Source: an uncultured Bacteroides sp.
GTDB lineage: Bacteria > Bacteroidota > Bacteroidia > Bacteroidales > Bacteroidaceae
Length of the DNA: 64,000 nt
Assembly: GCF_963677945.1 (NCBI RefSeq)
Contig: NZ_OY782578.1
Span: 3,811,258-3,875,257, forward strand
Direction: 5' to 3'
Below, piece after piece: positions 56,182 through 64,000 of this stretch. Below the pieces are notes generated by a model. That model did not search any database and was not told where the DNA came from. It was given only the letters and a program-made list of their open reading frames with translations. The translations under genes and the position numbers were made by a program. Numbering within the stretch: the stretch's first letter is position 1; every line of letters starts with the position of its first letter.

Positions 56182-57756
56182 TTATTTTATTTCAGAAATA
56201 GTATCTGAAATATGGAAATAGTCAAAATCTGCATATCCACCAACATTTTTAGTGGCATAATTAAACAAACCAAAGCGATATCCTATAAATTGAGGAATGG
56301 TATATGCCATTTTTAATGGTTCACCAATGAAGTTCCACGCCTTGCCATCATAGCTATAAAAGAATTTAGCGATATCTGTACGGTCTTTGAAATTGCATTC
56401 TGCTTTGAAATAAACAATATTACGAGAAAGCGGAACACTTTGTATTTCAACAGGCTTTCCTGTTCCGGCACTAATCATTACTATAGACTTGGTTCCTTTA
56501 TTAACTCTAACTCCCAGCTGACCGAAATTCTTTTGTAACAAGCATAATCCGGCAAAATCTCCATCCTTCATATGAGATACATCGATAGATGTAACGCCAG
56601 TACATACAGGTCCAATGGTACGTTGAGTCAAGGTATTTCTTGCCAACAGCAGAGTTGAATCTATTCTGCCTGTAGTAAGGCGCAAATAACCTTTTCTTTG
56701 GGTAACCGACCATAATTTATTATCCGGATTATGGTTCCATTGCCAAACCAATGGTAAAGCTGAAGTTCCAGGTTTACGCGTAAATTCGTCAGAAGCAACA
56801 ATGCCAGGAATCAAACCTTTGCTGGCAGGCAAATCAAGCGTTTCAGGCACTTTACCATTCTCGCCAATTACAGGCCATCCATTTTCCCATTTTACAGGAA
56901 CCAAATAAGGAATACGTCCTACCGCTCCAAAATCACGGAATAAATAAGCGAACCACTTACCATCAGGAGTGTCGATAAGTCCTCCTTGAGCTACCCCTTG
57001 ATCCTGAAATCCAACTTGTCCTTCATACGGACCGGTAATTTTATCTGCTCTGTGGATGTTTACGGTACGCATGCCACCTGCTGGCCAGGTAATATTGAAA
57101 AGATAATATTTTCCATTTACTTTAAATAGCTGAGAACCTTCTGCTCCAAGTCCCCCGTTACCAGACGGAGCACTGGCATTTTCTATAAGTACGCGATCTG
57201 TTTCGGGTTTAATTCCAGAAAGGTCTTTTTTAAGCTCAACAATATTGAGCTTCCCATTTCCGTAAATCAAATAAATGCGTCCATCTTCCTCGAAAAACAA
57301 TGAATGATCATGCAATGACGGAGCAAAAGAATGTTTTACCCAAGGACCTTTTTCCAGATCCTTTGTTGTATAAATATATGTTTTCCCGGTTGTTTGAGCA
57401 AAAGTAGTAACATAGTAAGTTCCTTTGTTATAACGGATACTACTTGCCCATGAACCTCTGCCATAAGTACTTTGACCATTATTAAGGTTTAGTGCATCAA
57501 CATCATCTAAAGTATTATAGGCATAATTCACTAATTTCCAGTTCACCAAATCTTTAGATTTCATAATTGGAACACCCGGACTCATGTGCATGGTAGTACT
57601 ACTCATATAGTATGTATCCCCAACCCGAAGCATAGACATATCTGGAACATCTGAAAAAATAATCGGGTTCTGAGCTTTCTTCACCTGTGCTGACAGATTC
57701 ATAAAATGGCCGGAAAGCAGAATTGCCACAACGCATAAAATATTTCTTTTTCTCAT
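56182..57756 (-). CDS. GH43 beta-xylosidase-type enzyme with C-terminal concanavalin-like domain (subfamily 12-like)
   Basis: A secreted 524-aa enzyme. The signal peptide ends NLSAQ (24). The propeller opens IIFSDVPDMSMLRVGDTYY. The catalytic set is Asp39 (VPDMS), Asp150 (LHDHSLFFEEDG) and Glu206 (LGAEGSQ). The second domain (about 325-520) is the GH43 C-terminal beta-sandwich, with HMKDGDFAGLCLLQKNFG and YRFGLFNYATKNVGGYADFD. That ending is closely matched by the partial gene at the right edge (FNYATKSIGG), so the two are paralogs. It is 35 bp downstream of another GH43, in one operon. Subfamily 12 members include arabinofuranosidases and xylosidases; I place it there from the VPDM/MSPGVPI pattern. 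Confidence 0.9.
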   Translation of the reverse strand: MRKRNILCVVAILLSGHFMNLSAQVKKAQNPIIFSDVPDMSMLRVGDTYYMSSTTMHMSPGVPIMKSKDLVNWKLVNYAYNTLDDVDALNLNNGQSTYGRGSWASSIRYNKGTYYVTTFAQTTGKTYIYTTKDLEKGPWVKHSFAPSLHDHSLFFEEDGRIYLIYGNGKLNIVELKKDLSGIKPETDRVLIENASAPSGNGGLGAEGSQLFKVNGKYYLFNITWPAGGMRTVNIHRADKITGPYEGQVGFQDQGVAQGGLIDTPDGKWFAYLFRDFGAVGRIPYLVPVKWENGWPVIGENGKVPETLDLPASKGLIPGIVASDEFTRKPGTSALPLVWQWNHNPDNKLWSVTQRKGYLRLTTGRIDSTLLLARNTLTQRTIGPVCTGVTSIDVSHMKDGDFAGLCLLQKNFGQLGVRVNKGTKSIVMISAGTGKPVEIQSVPLSRNIVYFKAECNFKDRTDIAKFFYSYDGKAWNFIGEPLKMAYTIPQFIGYRFGLFNYATKNVGGYADFDYFHISDTISEIK

Positions 57757-57791
57757 AGTATTAAGTAATTTTACTCAAACAAATATATAAC

Positions 57792-58754
57792 TTATTTTTT
57801 AACTGGATTGACACCTTTAGTTGTTTGTACCACTTTTTTAATTGTCCCATCGGGATTATAATACATATAATCTACACATATAGAACGACGATAGCTACCT
57901 CCTGTAGGGAGTGCTCCATTATGATAGAAAAAATAGGTTTTTCCTTTATAATCTATTATTCCAGGATGTGTAGTAAAACTATTAGGAACATTCTCTTCAA
58001 TGATACCTCTATATGTCCATGGACCTTCGGGACTTTTAGCCGTGCAGTATTCTATCATTTCGGGTTTAGTACCAGCGCTGGCATAAACAAGATAATACAA
58101 TTCTTTGCGTTTATAAATCCAAGGACCTTCAATATAGTTTTTTGGTTTAAAGCATGTAATTGGTCCATCCATTTCAATCATATTTTTCTTTAGCTTCACA
58201 AATTTGCAACTTCCATTTCCCCAGAAAAGATATGCCTGACCATCATCATCAATAAAGACTGTAGGATCTATATCATCCCAACCATGCTTCATGTCTGTTG
58301 TCATTTCATTGACAATAAGCGCTTTCCCTATGGCATCTTTAAAAGGACCCGTAGGTTTATCGGAAACAGCAACTCCAATAGCATATCCTCCTTTGCTATT
58401 TTCATCACTTTTATGTCCAACAGATACATACCAATAGAATTTACCATTTCGTGGAATACATTGGGCAGCATAAGCATCGCCGGATGACCATGAAAAAGTC
58501 TTTGGTGAAAGGCAAACCCCGTGATCTTTCCATGTTACCATATCTGTTGAGGAAAAAATATGCCAATCGGGCATTTTGTAATTTGTAGCATTTACTGAAG
58601 CTGTATCATGCCCGGCATATAAATACACTGTATTTTTATAAACCATCGGAGCCGGATCAGCGGTAAATATATTTTTAATTATCGGATTTTGTGCATGAGT
58701 ACATGTTATAGCCGAAAACATAATAAAAGCGAAAGTTGATACTATTTTTTTCAT
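57792..58754 (-). CDS. Single-domain GH43 enzyme (subfamily 1-like)
   Basis: A compact secreted 320-aa GH43, consisting of signal peptide (ending CTHAQ, 22) and propeller only. Catalytic residues are Asp33 (TADPAPMVY), Asp163 (DIDPTVFIDDDG) and Glu209 (YIEGPW). The front half resembles the CBM6-bearing paralogs at 16.5 and 25 kb (DPAP, HIFSSTDMVTWKDHG), as if the same propeller without the CBM. It is first in an operon with the next GH43 (35 bp). Upstream is the 605-bp repeat-containing gap. CATCTTTG on the minus strand at 58843-58850 is close to a -7 box. Probable beta-xylosidase or arabinofuranosidase. Confidence 0.9.
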   Translation of the reverse strand: MKKIVSTFAFIMFSAITCTHAQNPIIKNIFTADPAPMVYKNTVYLYAGHDTASVNATNYKMPDWHIFSSTDMVTWKDHGVCLSPKTFSWSSGDAYAAQCIPRNGKFYWYVSVGHKSDENSKGGYAIGVAVSDKPTGPFKDAIGKALIVNEMTTDMKHGWDDIDPTVFIDDDGQAYLFWGNGSCKFVKLKKNMIEMDGPITCFKPKNYIEGPWIYKRKELYYLVYASAGTKPEMIEYCTAKSPEGPWTYRGIIEENVPNSFTTHPGIIDYKGKTYFFYHNGALPTGGSYRRSICVDYMYYNPDGTIKKVVQTTKGVNPVKK

Positions 58755-58968
58755 TTTACATTTTGTATTAAATTACCGAGTTAATTGGAGTTTCTATTTC
58801 TTTGTTTTTTTCTGATTACCATTAATGAAACATAAGTTACTACAAAGATGGAATATTTTTAGCTTTTTCATTTCTATTTATTGATAATCCATATCTAATT
58901 TTAGATAATTCTTTGCCTTCACAAGTAGAGTAACATAAGGTTTTTAATATTATTCGGCTTATTGTTCT

Positions 58969-59056
58969 GTACATCCGGATGTACCCATCTTGTACACCCG
59001 GGTCTAAACAAGCCTTCCACCCGGGTGTACCAATTGCGTACACCCGGATGGAAGGC
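58969..59056. repeat. Four-unit array, word CAyCCGGrT, 23-bp period, with 19-bp hairpin
   Basis: CATCCGGAT (58972), CACCCGGGT (58995), CACCCGGGT (59018) and CACCCGGAT (59041) are exactly 23 bp apart; three of them are preceded by GTA. The first unit is part of a perfect 16-bp palindrome GTACATCCGGATGTAC (58969-58984). The last two form a long inverted repeat, 59012-59030 against 59038-59056, 19-bp arms with one mismatch and a 7-nt loop. Confidence 0.85.
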
Positions 59057-59183
59057 AAAACATTCACTTTATAACTTCTGATTGTAAACCAGAAAGTTGT
59101 TTCTACTACATGATATCTACTAAATAATTAAGTAGATGAATGAGACAAGCACAGTCATCCAAAATCAGGACGAGACACAAGAT

Positions 59184-59282
59184 GCTAGACTGCTAGACTA
59201 CCGCTAGACTTCTTTTTAAAAGTCTAGCGCCTGTATTCAATTCATTCACAACATCTTAAACAGTTAACGCTAGACTGCTAGA
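59184..59282. repeat. GCTAGACT direct and inverted repeat cluster
   Basis: GCTAGACT occurs at 59184, 59192, 59203 and 59269, a shortened copy GCTAGA at 59277, and the inverse AGTCTAGC at 59221. CGCTAGACTT (59202-59211) and AAGTCTAGCG (59220-59229) make a 10-bp perfect stem. The doublet GCTAGACTGCTAGA appears at both ends of the cluster. Confidence 0.8.
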
Positions 59283-59359
59283 TACTTTTCGGTTTTTCAC
59301 TCTTTATGTAGCGATTATATAGCAAATAAGTACTCACTTTTCTAACAATTTCATTTCTA

Positions 59360-60886
59360 TTACTTTTTCATTCTGACTTTTATCTGTGTAAAAGAGTGTG
59401 CTGGGAAGGAATAAGTAATTTTGTTCTTATCTGTTTTAAGCTCTTTTGCAACAGGTACATATTGACTTTGTTTGTTGTAACTAAAAGTTTCATCAAGTAT
59501 ATTTCCTGCTACTAAAGAAGCCTCAGCTTTTCCTGTGAATTCTCCTGAATTAGAGACTATATTAGTTGTAATGGCTTTGTCTTTATGTCTGTTGATTACA
59601 TTGATGTAAGTAGTGTTAGTCTCTTTTGAATAAACTGTTGTAACATCAAGATAAGGTATATCTTTATATAACTGGGTATTGAACGTTTCACATTTTACAT
59701 AAGTGTCGACAGAGCTACCAAGGCAGTTATTAGAAAAGAATTTAAAGATATAAAACAAAGGCGATTTATAGGTACCTTTCTCCTTATCAGTATTCAGCAA
59801 AGAGGTAAGCATTGTAAAATTAGCCATCTTTACAACATCAGCATGACGAATAAATGAATTGAAGCTTTGAGCAATAGGTAAAACAGATAAAGTATTCTTT
59901 GACATGATTCCCCACTCATCCACTGAAATGTAAATAGGGTTCTTTAGGCCTTTCATTACTCTTACATTTTCAATCTCATTAGCTGTTACTTTAATCTTTT
60001 CTTCAAAATCTATCGCACTCTGGCCCATATAATTGTAATAGTCGTCCGACTTTTCCCAATACCTGTGAATTGAAATATAGTTGATCAGATCACCAAAGCT
60101 AGACAGCACTTTTCTATTCCAATCAATCCAAGGTGAATTCTCATAGCACGAAGATCCTGAAGCAACCAACTGGATATCCTTATCTACACTCTTCAATGCC
60201 TTTGCTGCTTCTCTTCCTATTCTTGAATATTCTTCAATTGATTTATGTCCCAATTCCCATGGATAACCATCTACTTCATTACCCAAATCCCAGATTTTAA
60301 CGTTATAAGGTTCGGGATGTCCATTTTTAGCTCTTAAATCAGAATAGTATGTACCTTTTTTATAATTGCAATACTCTACCCAATAACAGGCATCCAATAT
60401 AGAGCCCAATCCTAAGTTTACACAAACCACATTTTCGCTACCTATTGCTTTATTTAAAGCAAACCATTCATCGGTACCCACATGATTATTATCTACTCCA
60501 CCCCAAGCCAGGTTTATACGTTTAGGTCGATTTTCTTTAGGTCCTATTCCATCTTTCCAATCATATCCCATTAAAAAGTTACCGCCAGGCCATCTCATAT
60601 TGGTTATTTTCAATTCCTTCATTGCATCAATATAATCTTTTCTAAAGCCATTTTCATCAGCCAAAGACGATTTAGGATCATAAAGCGTTCCGTAAAGTGT
60701 ATTAAAATCAACAGAGTCGGGCAACCCCATTCTTTCTCCACTAAAATGAATAGGTTCCATGAATACACCATAAATTTTAGGATCAATTTCGGCAATTTTC
60801 CTGTCAACATCTATTTTAATTTCAGCTGTTTGACCAAACAGACTAATTGGCAAAGCCAATAACAAATTAATAAAAATCTTCTTCAT
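59360..60886 (-). CDS. GH51 alpha-L-arabinofuranosidase
   Basis: A secreted 508-aa GH51 enzyme. The signal peptide ends ISLFGQ (19). The barrel has KIYGVFMEPIHFSGE and MRWPGGNFLMGYDWKDGIGP, both characteristic. The acid/base is Glu204 in WDLGNEVDG and the nucleophile is Glu324 in ISVDEWGI. The C-terminal beta domain includes YINVINRHKDK and ends SFPAHSFTQIKVRMKK. Length is that of a standard GH51 with an added signal. It would remove arabinofuranose from arabinoxylan or arabinan fragments in the periplasm. It is 63 bp downstream of the GH2 gene, in the same operon. Confidence 0.95.
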   Translation of the reverse strand: MKKIFINLLLALPISLFGQTAEIKIDVDRKIAEIDPKIYGVFMEPIHFSGERMGLPDSVDFNTLYGTLYDPKSSLADENGFRKDYIDAMKELKITNMRWPGGNFLMGYDWKDGIGPKENRPKRINLAWGGVDNNHVGTDEWFALNKAIGSENVVCVNLGLGSILDACYWVEYCNYKKGTYYSDLRAKNGHPEPYNVKIWDLGNEVDGYPWELGHKSIEEYSRIGREAAKALKSVDKDIQLVASGSSCYENSPWIDWNRKVLSSFGDLINYISIHRYWEKSDDYYNYMGQSAIDFEEKIKVTANEIENVRVMKGLKNPIYISVDEWGIMSKNTLSVLPIAQSFNSFIRHADVVKMANFTMLTSLLNTDKEKGTYKSPLFYIFKFFSNNCLGSSVDTYVKCETFNTQLYKDIPYLDVTTVYSKETNTTYINVINRHKDKAITTNIVSNSGEFTGKAEASLVAGNILDETFSYNKQSQYVPVAKELKTDKNKITYSFPAHSFTQIKVRMKK

Positions 60887-60949
60887 AGTATTTATTTTGT
60901 TAACGATAAATTATTCCTATATATTTTTATTTCCGGACTGTATTTACTT

Positions 60950-63520
60950 TTATTTGCCAGTTACAGGTTTACCATAAATCTCGATTTCATTAATTGAAAC
61001 GGGCTTATTTTCTGAATTAATAAAAGATATTCGGAGAAAACGTCCTGAAACATTACTATCAGTGAAATGCTTACGATTCTTGTCATTTACTTTACCAGCA
61101 TTATTAACGGCTATACTTTTCCACTTTTGATTATCTTTCGATAATTCAATATTATACGAACCTATCAAATTTGAAGGAAACAGTATACGCACTTCAGAAA
61201 CAGTATAGATATTCTCCAAATCGACCTGCCACCAATTAAATGCATCATTTGTTGCAGACTGCCATAAAGATAAATCATCCCTATCGTTTGCACGATTGGC
61301 TGTTTTACCTTCCATTTCACTACTTGCACGAGTTGGTTTTTGATAGGCTATATTTACAATAGTATTATTATCAGCAGTTTTTTGGGGAATGGAATAGCGA
61401 ACATAAGGACGATCAACTATTTCTGGAGAAATACCCTTCATATATAAAGGCGCACCTTTGGTCTCAATTGTAATAAAGTCACTTTGCAATCCGGCTGATG
61501 AAGCTTCTATAACTGTCTTTCCTGCATAATATGAGCGAAATTCAATAGCTGCTTTTCCATCACGAATATAAATATCGGAAGTATTGCTAAAGGTAATCGA
61601 AGTACCTGTTGGAAATTCACCGGGACCTGAGACAACTTTCAGAGTAACGTCAGGGGAGTTGCTAAGTTGCTTTCCATCTTTATCTAAAACGGAAACTATC
61701 AATTGTACGTCATCAGTACCATTAGTTCCCATTATAACCATCTTGTCAGCTTTCAGTTTCAACTTTGCTGGTATACCTTCAGCAGCAGGTTCTGGAGGAT
61801 CAATGCCCTTATTCTCTTTGCGATACCAGTACCACATATTTTTCGGTAAACGGAAATAATCAATCATTCCCATAAGACCAAAATCTCCGGCACGTGTTCC
61901 ATAATCAAAAGCACACCAGATTGCTTGTCCACTCCGCCAGGAAAATTGTTCCTGTTGCAGATCTCCCCATCCCGGAATATATTTGCCTGGGCGTTTTGCA
62001 ATCGTAGACCCATATTCAGTAACCACACTAGGGATGCCTGGGTTAAGGTATAATCTTGCTCCATCTCCATTATAGCCAGCAATATCTCCTAACTTGTCTA
62101 TCTCACCTCTTTGACAACCGCCGATACCAACAGGACGAGTAGGATCCAACTTATGCGTAAGAGTAGTAAGCTCTTTTAAAAACTCCCGGACTTTAACAAT
62201 GGTATTTCCACCCGTAAAAAAAGGTTCGTTACACATGCTCCAGACAATGATTGAAGGATGGTTCCGATGGATTCGGATCATTTCACGTAAGTTACTCTTT
62301 ACACTTTCCTCAAAATAAGGTTGATCATCTTTATTCATAGGATAAGCGCCCGCTCCTTCATACCAGTTATTGGTCTCCCGTTGTGTACCACCAGAACCCC
62401 AAAAATCATTTTCCTCCCAGAGCATTATACCCAAAGTATCACAAGCATCAGAGTATGAAGGATCATGAGGATAATGAGAACCACGGATGAAATCCATACC
62501 ACAATCTTTTATCATATGAATGTCACGCGCAAGAGCTGAATTTGTTACTGCACTGGCCCAACCAGCATGATCCTGATGTGCATTGGCTCCTTTAAAATAA
62601 TAATGTTCCCCATTAAGGAAAAAACCACGGTCGGCAGTCCATTCCATCCATCGGAATCCAAAGGGAGTTTCATAGGTATCAAGAACCTTTTTCCCATCAA
62701 GAATCGTACTAACGGCCTTGTACATAAATGGACTTTTGGGAGACCAGAGTTTCGGTTGTTTAATAGATTCAGTTGTCTGTTCCAGTATGATTGTCGAATC
62801 TGCTGGTATTATTCTTTTCGAATTGATAGTAGTAACCACGTTACCTGCAGGATCAACAATATCAGTCTTCAATGTGTAGTTCTTCGATACAGATCCACTA
62901 TTTCTTATTTCTGTTTTGATATTAACAATACCAGATTCTTTAGAAAGCTTTGGGGTAGTAACAAACGTTCCATACCATGTTACATGAACAGAATCCGTCA
63001 CTACCAAATAAACATCACGATAAATTCCACCAGTGAAATTGTGATCACCATTGCGAGGAGCCAAACGTGGACTCCACTCATTATTTAGCCGTACAGCTAA
63101 AACATTTTGCCCTGTCTTCAATGCATCAGTAATATCATAAGAGAAACCAGTATATCCACCTTGATGTATGCCAACAGACTTTTCATTTACAAATATTTCA
63201 GCAACACGAAAAGCTCCTTCAAATTCAATGAATACTCGCTTGGATTTCCATTCAGCAGGAACATTAATCTTTTTCCGGTACCAACCATAGCCGGTGTACC
63301 AGTGTTCGGACTGGAAATATGGTATACTAAAATTATGAGGTAAATTAACATTGCTCCATTTATTATCGTTGAAGGAAATATCTTTAGCATCTTTATAATC
63401 ACCTAACTGAAACTTCCACTCTCTATTTATAGATATTTTCTCTCGAACTTTAGCATGGACCATAACGCTCAAACAAAATTCTCCAAAAAAAACAAAAAGC
63501 AATATTAATATTTTCTTCAT
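60950..63520 (-). CDS. GH2 beta-glycosidase with C-terminal discoidin (F5/8 C) domain
   Basis: A secreted 856-aa enzyme. The start at 63520 (MKKILILLFV) is taken; an ATG four codons upstream is possible and changes nothing in the mature protein. The signal ends MVHAK. Order: sugar-binding jelly roll (about 25-180, WYTGYGWYRKK, GGYTGFSYDIT), Ig-like domain (185-290), barrel from about 295. The acid/base is Glu432 in WSMCNEPFF and the nucleophile is Glu502 in VVTEYGS. Further Ig-like domains follow (about 595-690). A discoidin-like module (about 720-850; ASSEMEGKTANRANDRDDLS, WWQVDLEN) closes the protein. Probable beta-galactosidase; other GH2 activities (xylosidase, glucuronidase) cannot be excluded. 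It lies 58 bp downstream of the partial GH43. Confidence 0.92.
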   Translation of the reverse strand: MKKILILLFVFFGEFCLSVMVHAKVREKISINREWKFQLGDYKDAKDISFNDNKWSNVNLPHNFSIPYFQSEHWYTGYGWYRKKINVPAEWKSKRVFIEFEGAFRVAEIFVNEKSVGIHQGGYTGFSYDITDALKTGQNVLAVRLNNEWSPRLAPRNGDHNFTGGIYRDVYLVVTDSVHVTWYGTFVTTPKLSKESGIVNIKTEIRNSGSVSKNYTLKTDIVDPAGNVVTTINSKRIIPADSTIILEQTTESIKQPKLWSPKSPFMYKAVSTILDGKKVLDTYETPFGFRWMEWTADRGFFLNGEHYYFKGANAHQDHAGWASAVTNSALARDIHMIKDCGMDFIRGSHYPHDPSYSDACDTLGIMLWEENDFWGSGGTQRETNNWYEGAGAYPMNKDDQPYFEESVKSNLREMIRIHRNHPSIIVWSMCNEPFFTGGNTIVKVREFLKELTTLTHKLDPTRPVGIGGCQRGEIDKLGDIAGYNGDGARLYLNPGIPSVVTEYGSTIAKRPGKYIPGWGDLQQEQFSWRSGQAIWCAFDYGTRAGDFGLMGMIDYFRLPKNMWYWYRKENKGIDPPEPAAEGIPAKLKLKADKMVIMGTNGTDDVQLIVSVLDKDGKQLSNSPDVTLKVVSGPGEFPTGTSITFSNTSDIYIRDGKAAIEFRSYYAGKTVIEASSAGLQSDFITIETKGAPLYMKGISPEIVDRPYVRYSIPQKTADNNTIVNIAYQKPTRASSEMEGKTANRANDRDDLSLWQSATNDAFNWWQVDLENIYTVSEVRILFPSNLIGSYNIELSKDNQKWKSIAVNNAGKVNDKNRKHFTDSNVSGRFLRISFINSENKPVSINEIEIYGKPVTGK

Positions 63521-63578
63521 CTGTGTTTGCATAAACTATAAAGCTGATAAAAAGGAATTATGGGTTACTGGTATTTAC

Positions 63579-64000
63579 TTATTGTGGAATCCTTTTATAT
63601 TTAAAGTAGTCAACATCAATAAAACCTCCTATTGATTTTGTTGCATAATTGAAAATTGCAAACTTCGTACCCATGAAAAGCTTTTTATAATCGAATATCA
63701 TTTTAAACTCCCTACCTATTGGAATCCAGTTTATATTATCCAAGCTATAACTAAACGTTGCTATATCTTTATTCAGATTGAAATCACAATCTATACACAG
63801 ATATATAATATTCTCAGACAATTCAACGCGGGCTTTTTCTTCCACCTGAACTCCATTTATTGCCTTACTAGCTCCATCCAGATCAGCTACATTAGTTGAC
63901 ATTGTGAGATACTTTTTATTTCCATCCATTACGACAGATAAAAGAGCTGAATTTCCATTAAACGCACTGAATCCAGCAACATCACCATCTTTCATTTTTG
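63579..64000 (-). CDS. GH43 C-terminal concanavalin-like domain (partial; N-terminus beyond the right edge)
   Basis: The last 140 or so codons of a protein whose frame stays open to the window end, so the start is outside. The visible part matches the second half of the GH43 at 56.2-57.8 kb: KMKDGDVAGFSAFN against HMKDGDFAGLCLLQ, then FSYSLDNINWIPIG and FAIFNYATKSIGGFIDVDYF. This is the C-terminal beta-sandwich of GH43 beta-xylosidase-type enzymes, so a second subfamily-12-like GH43 is expected. The GH2 start is 58 bp downstream, in the same operon. Confidence 0.8.
   Translation of the reverse strand, partial: KMKDGDVAGFSAFNGNSALLSVVMDGNKKYLTMSTNVADLDGASKAINGVQVEEKARVELSENIIYLCIDCDFNLNKDIATFSYSLDNINWIPIGREFKMIFDYKKLFMGTKFAIFNYATKSIGGFIDVDYFKYKRIPQ

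Larger units (their letters stand above)
58755..59359. other. Repeat-rich gap between GH43 and GH51
   Basis: A 605-bp non-coding gap. It holds the CAyCCGGrT array with its long hairpin (58969-59056) and the GCTAGACT cluster (59184-59282). A 75-codon frame over the array (58840-59067) is translated repeat, not a gene. The promoter of the downstream GH43 pair is probably near 58843. Confidence 0.7.

Noticed and set aside
11493-59056. The 22-23 bp arrays as CRISPR arrays
   Set aside because: Repeats are only 9-15 bp, the intervening DNA 7-14 bp, each array has four units, and no cas genes are present.
58840-59067. 75-codon open frame on the minus strand
   Set aside because: It is a translation of the CCGG-containing array and hairpin, with no family resemblance; the GC-rich repeats simply lack stops.
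62567-63088. 173-codon plus-strand open frame
   Set aside because: Lies antisense within the GH2 gene; composition is that of a reverse-frame shadow.

Overview
The window looks like a chromosomal stretch from a member of the Bacteroidota, most likely order Bacteroidales. The DNA is AT-rich. There are three SusC/SusD pairs, two hybrid two-component regulators, secreted enzymes ending their signal peptides in AQ, and promoter-like TTTG / TAnnTTTG boxes. Genus and species cannot be resolved from sequence alone. Nearly all 64 kb is polysaccharide-utilization machinery. No tRNA, rRNA, insertion sequence or CRISPR array was seen.

Layout. (1) 1-8.2 kb: a left-edge locus on the minus strand, with a one-component LuxR-type sensor-regulator, SusC, SusD and the start of a BglX-like GH3 enzyme. 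(2) 8.6-26.8 kb: a minus-strand enzyme block with two GH31, an NPCBM-GH27, GH43-CBM6, GH3-PA14, GH97, a secreted DUF3237 protein, a type-B carboxylesterase and a second GH43-CBM6 with an internal duplication. (3) 27.3-35.5 kb: two divergently transcribed hybrid two-component regulators. (4) 35.6-48.4 kb: a GH43 of the beta-xylosidase type, then two divergent SusC/SusD pairs. (5) 48.8-64 kb: minus-strand enzymes, namely a decayed GH29 fucosidase remnant, two GH115 alpha-glucuronidases, four GH43 (the last cut by the window edge), GH51 arabinofuranosidase and a GH2 with a discoidin-like domain.

How they fit together. GH115, GH43, GH51, GH3, esterase, GH31 and GH27/GH97 are the side-chain and exo-acting activities expected for a heavily decorated glucuronoarabinoxylan of the cereal-bran type, bearing glucuronate, arabinose, xylose, galactose and esters. 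The two SusC/D pairs would import oligosaccharides and the two hybrid regulators would sense them in the periplasm. No endo-xylanase (GH10, GH98, GH30) is visible here, so backbone cleavage must be encoded elsewhere or the locus scavenges pre-cut oligosaccharides. The leftmost SusCD-GH3 unit has its own regulator and may serve a different glycan.

The most unusual signal is non-coding. Three intergenic gaps (about 11.3, 37.8 and 59.1 kb) each hold an array of four copies of a locus-specific word at an exact 22 or 23 bp period. Each array lies about 90-130 bp from a second cluster of inverted words. At two of the gaps that second cluster is the same roughly 115-bp element in opposite orientations. 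All three sit at seams between functional blocks.
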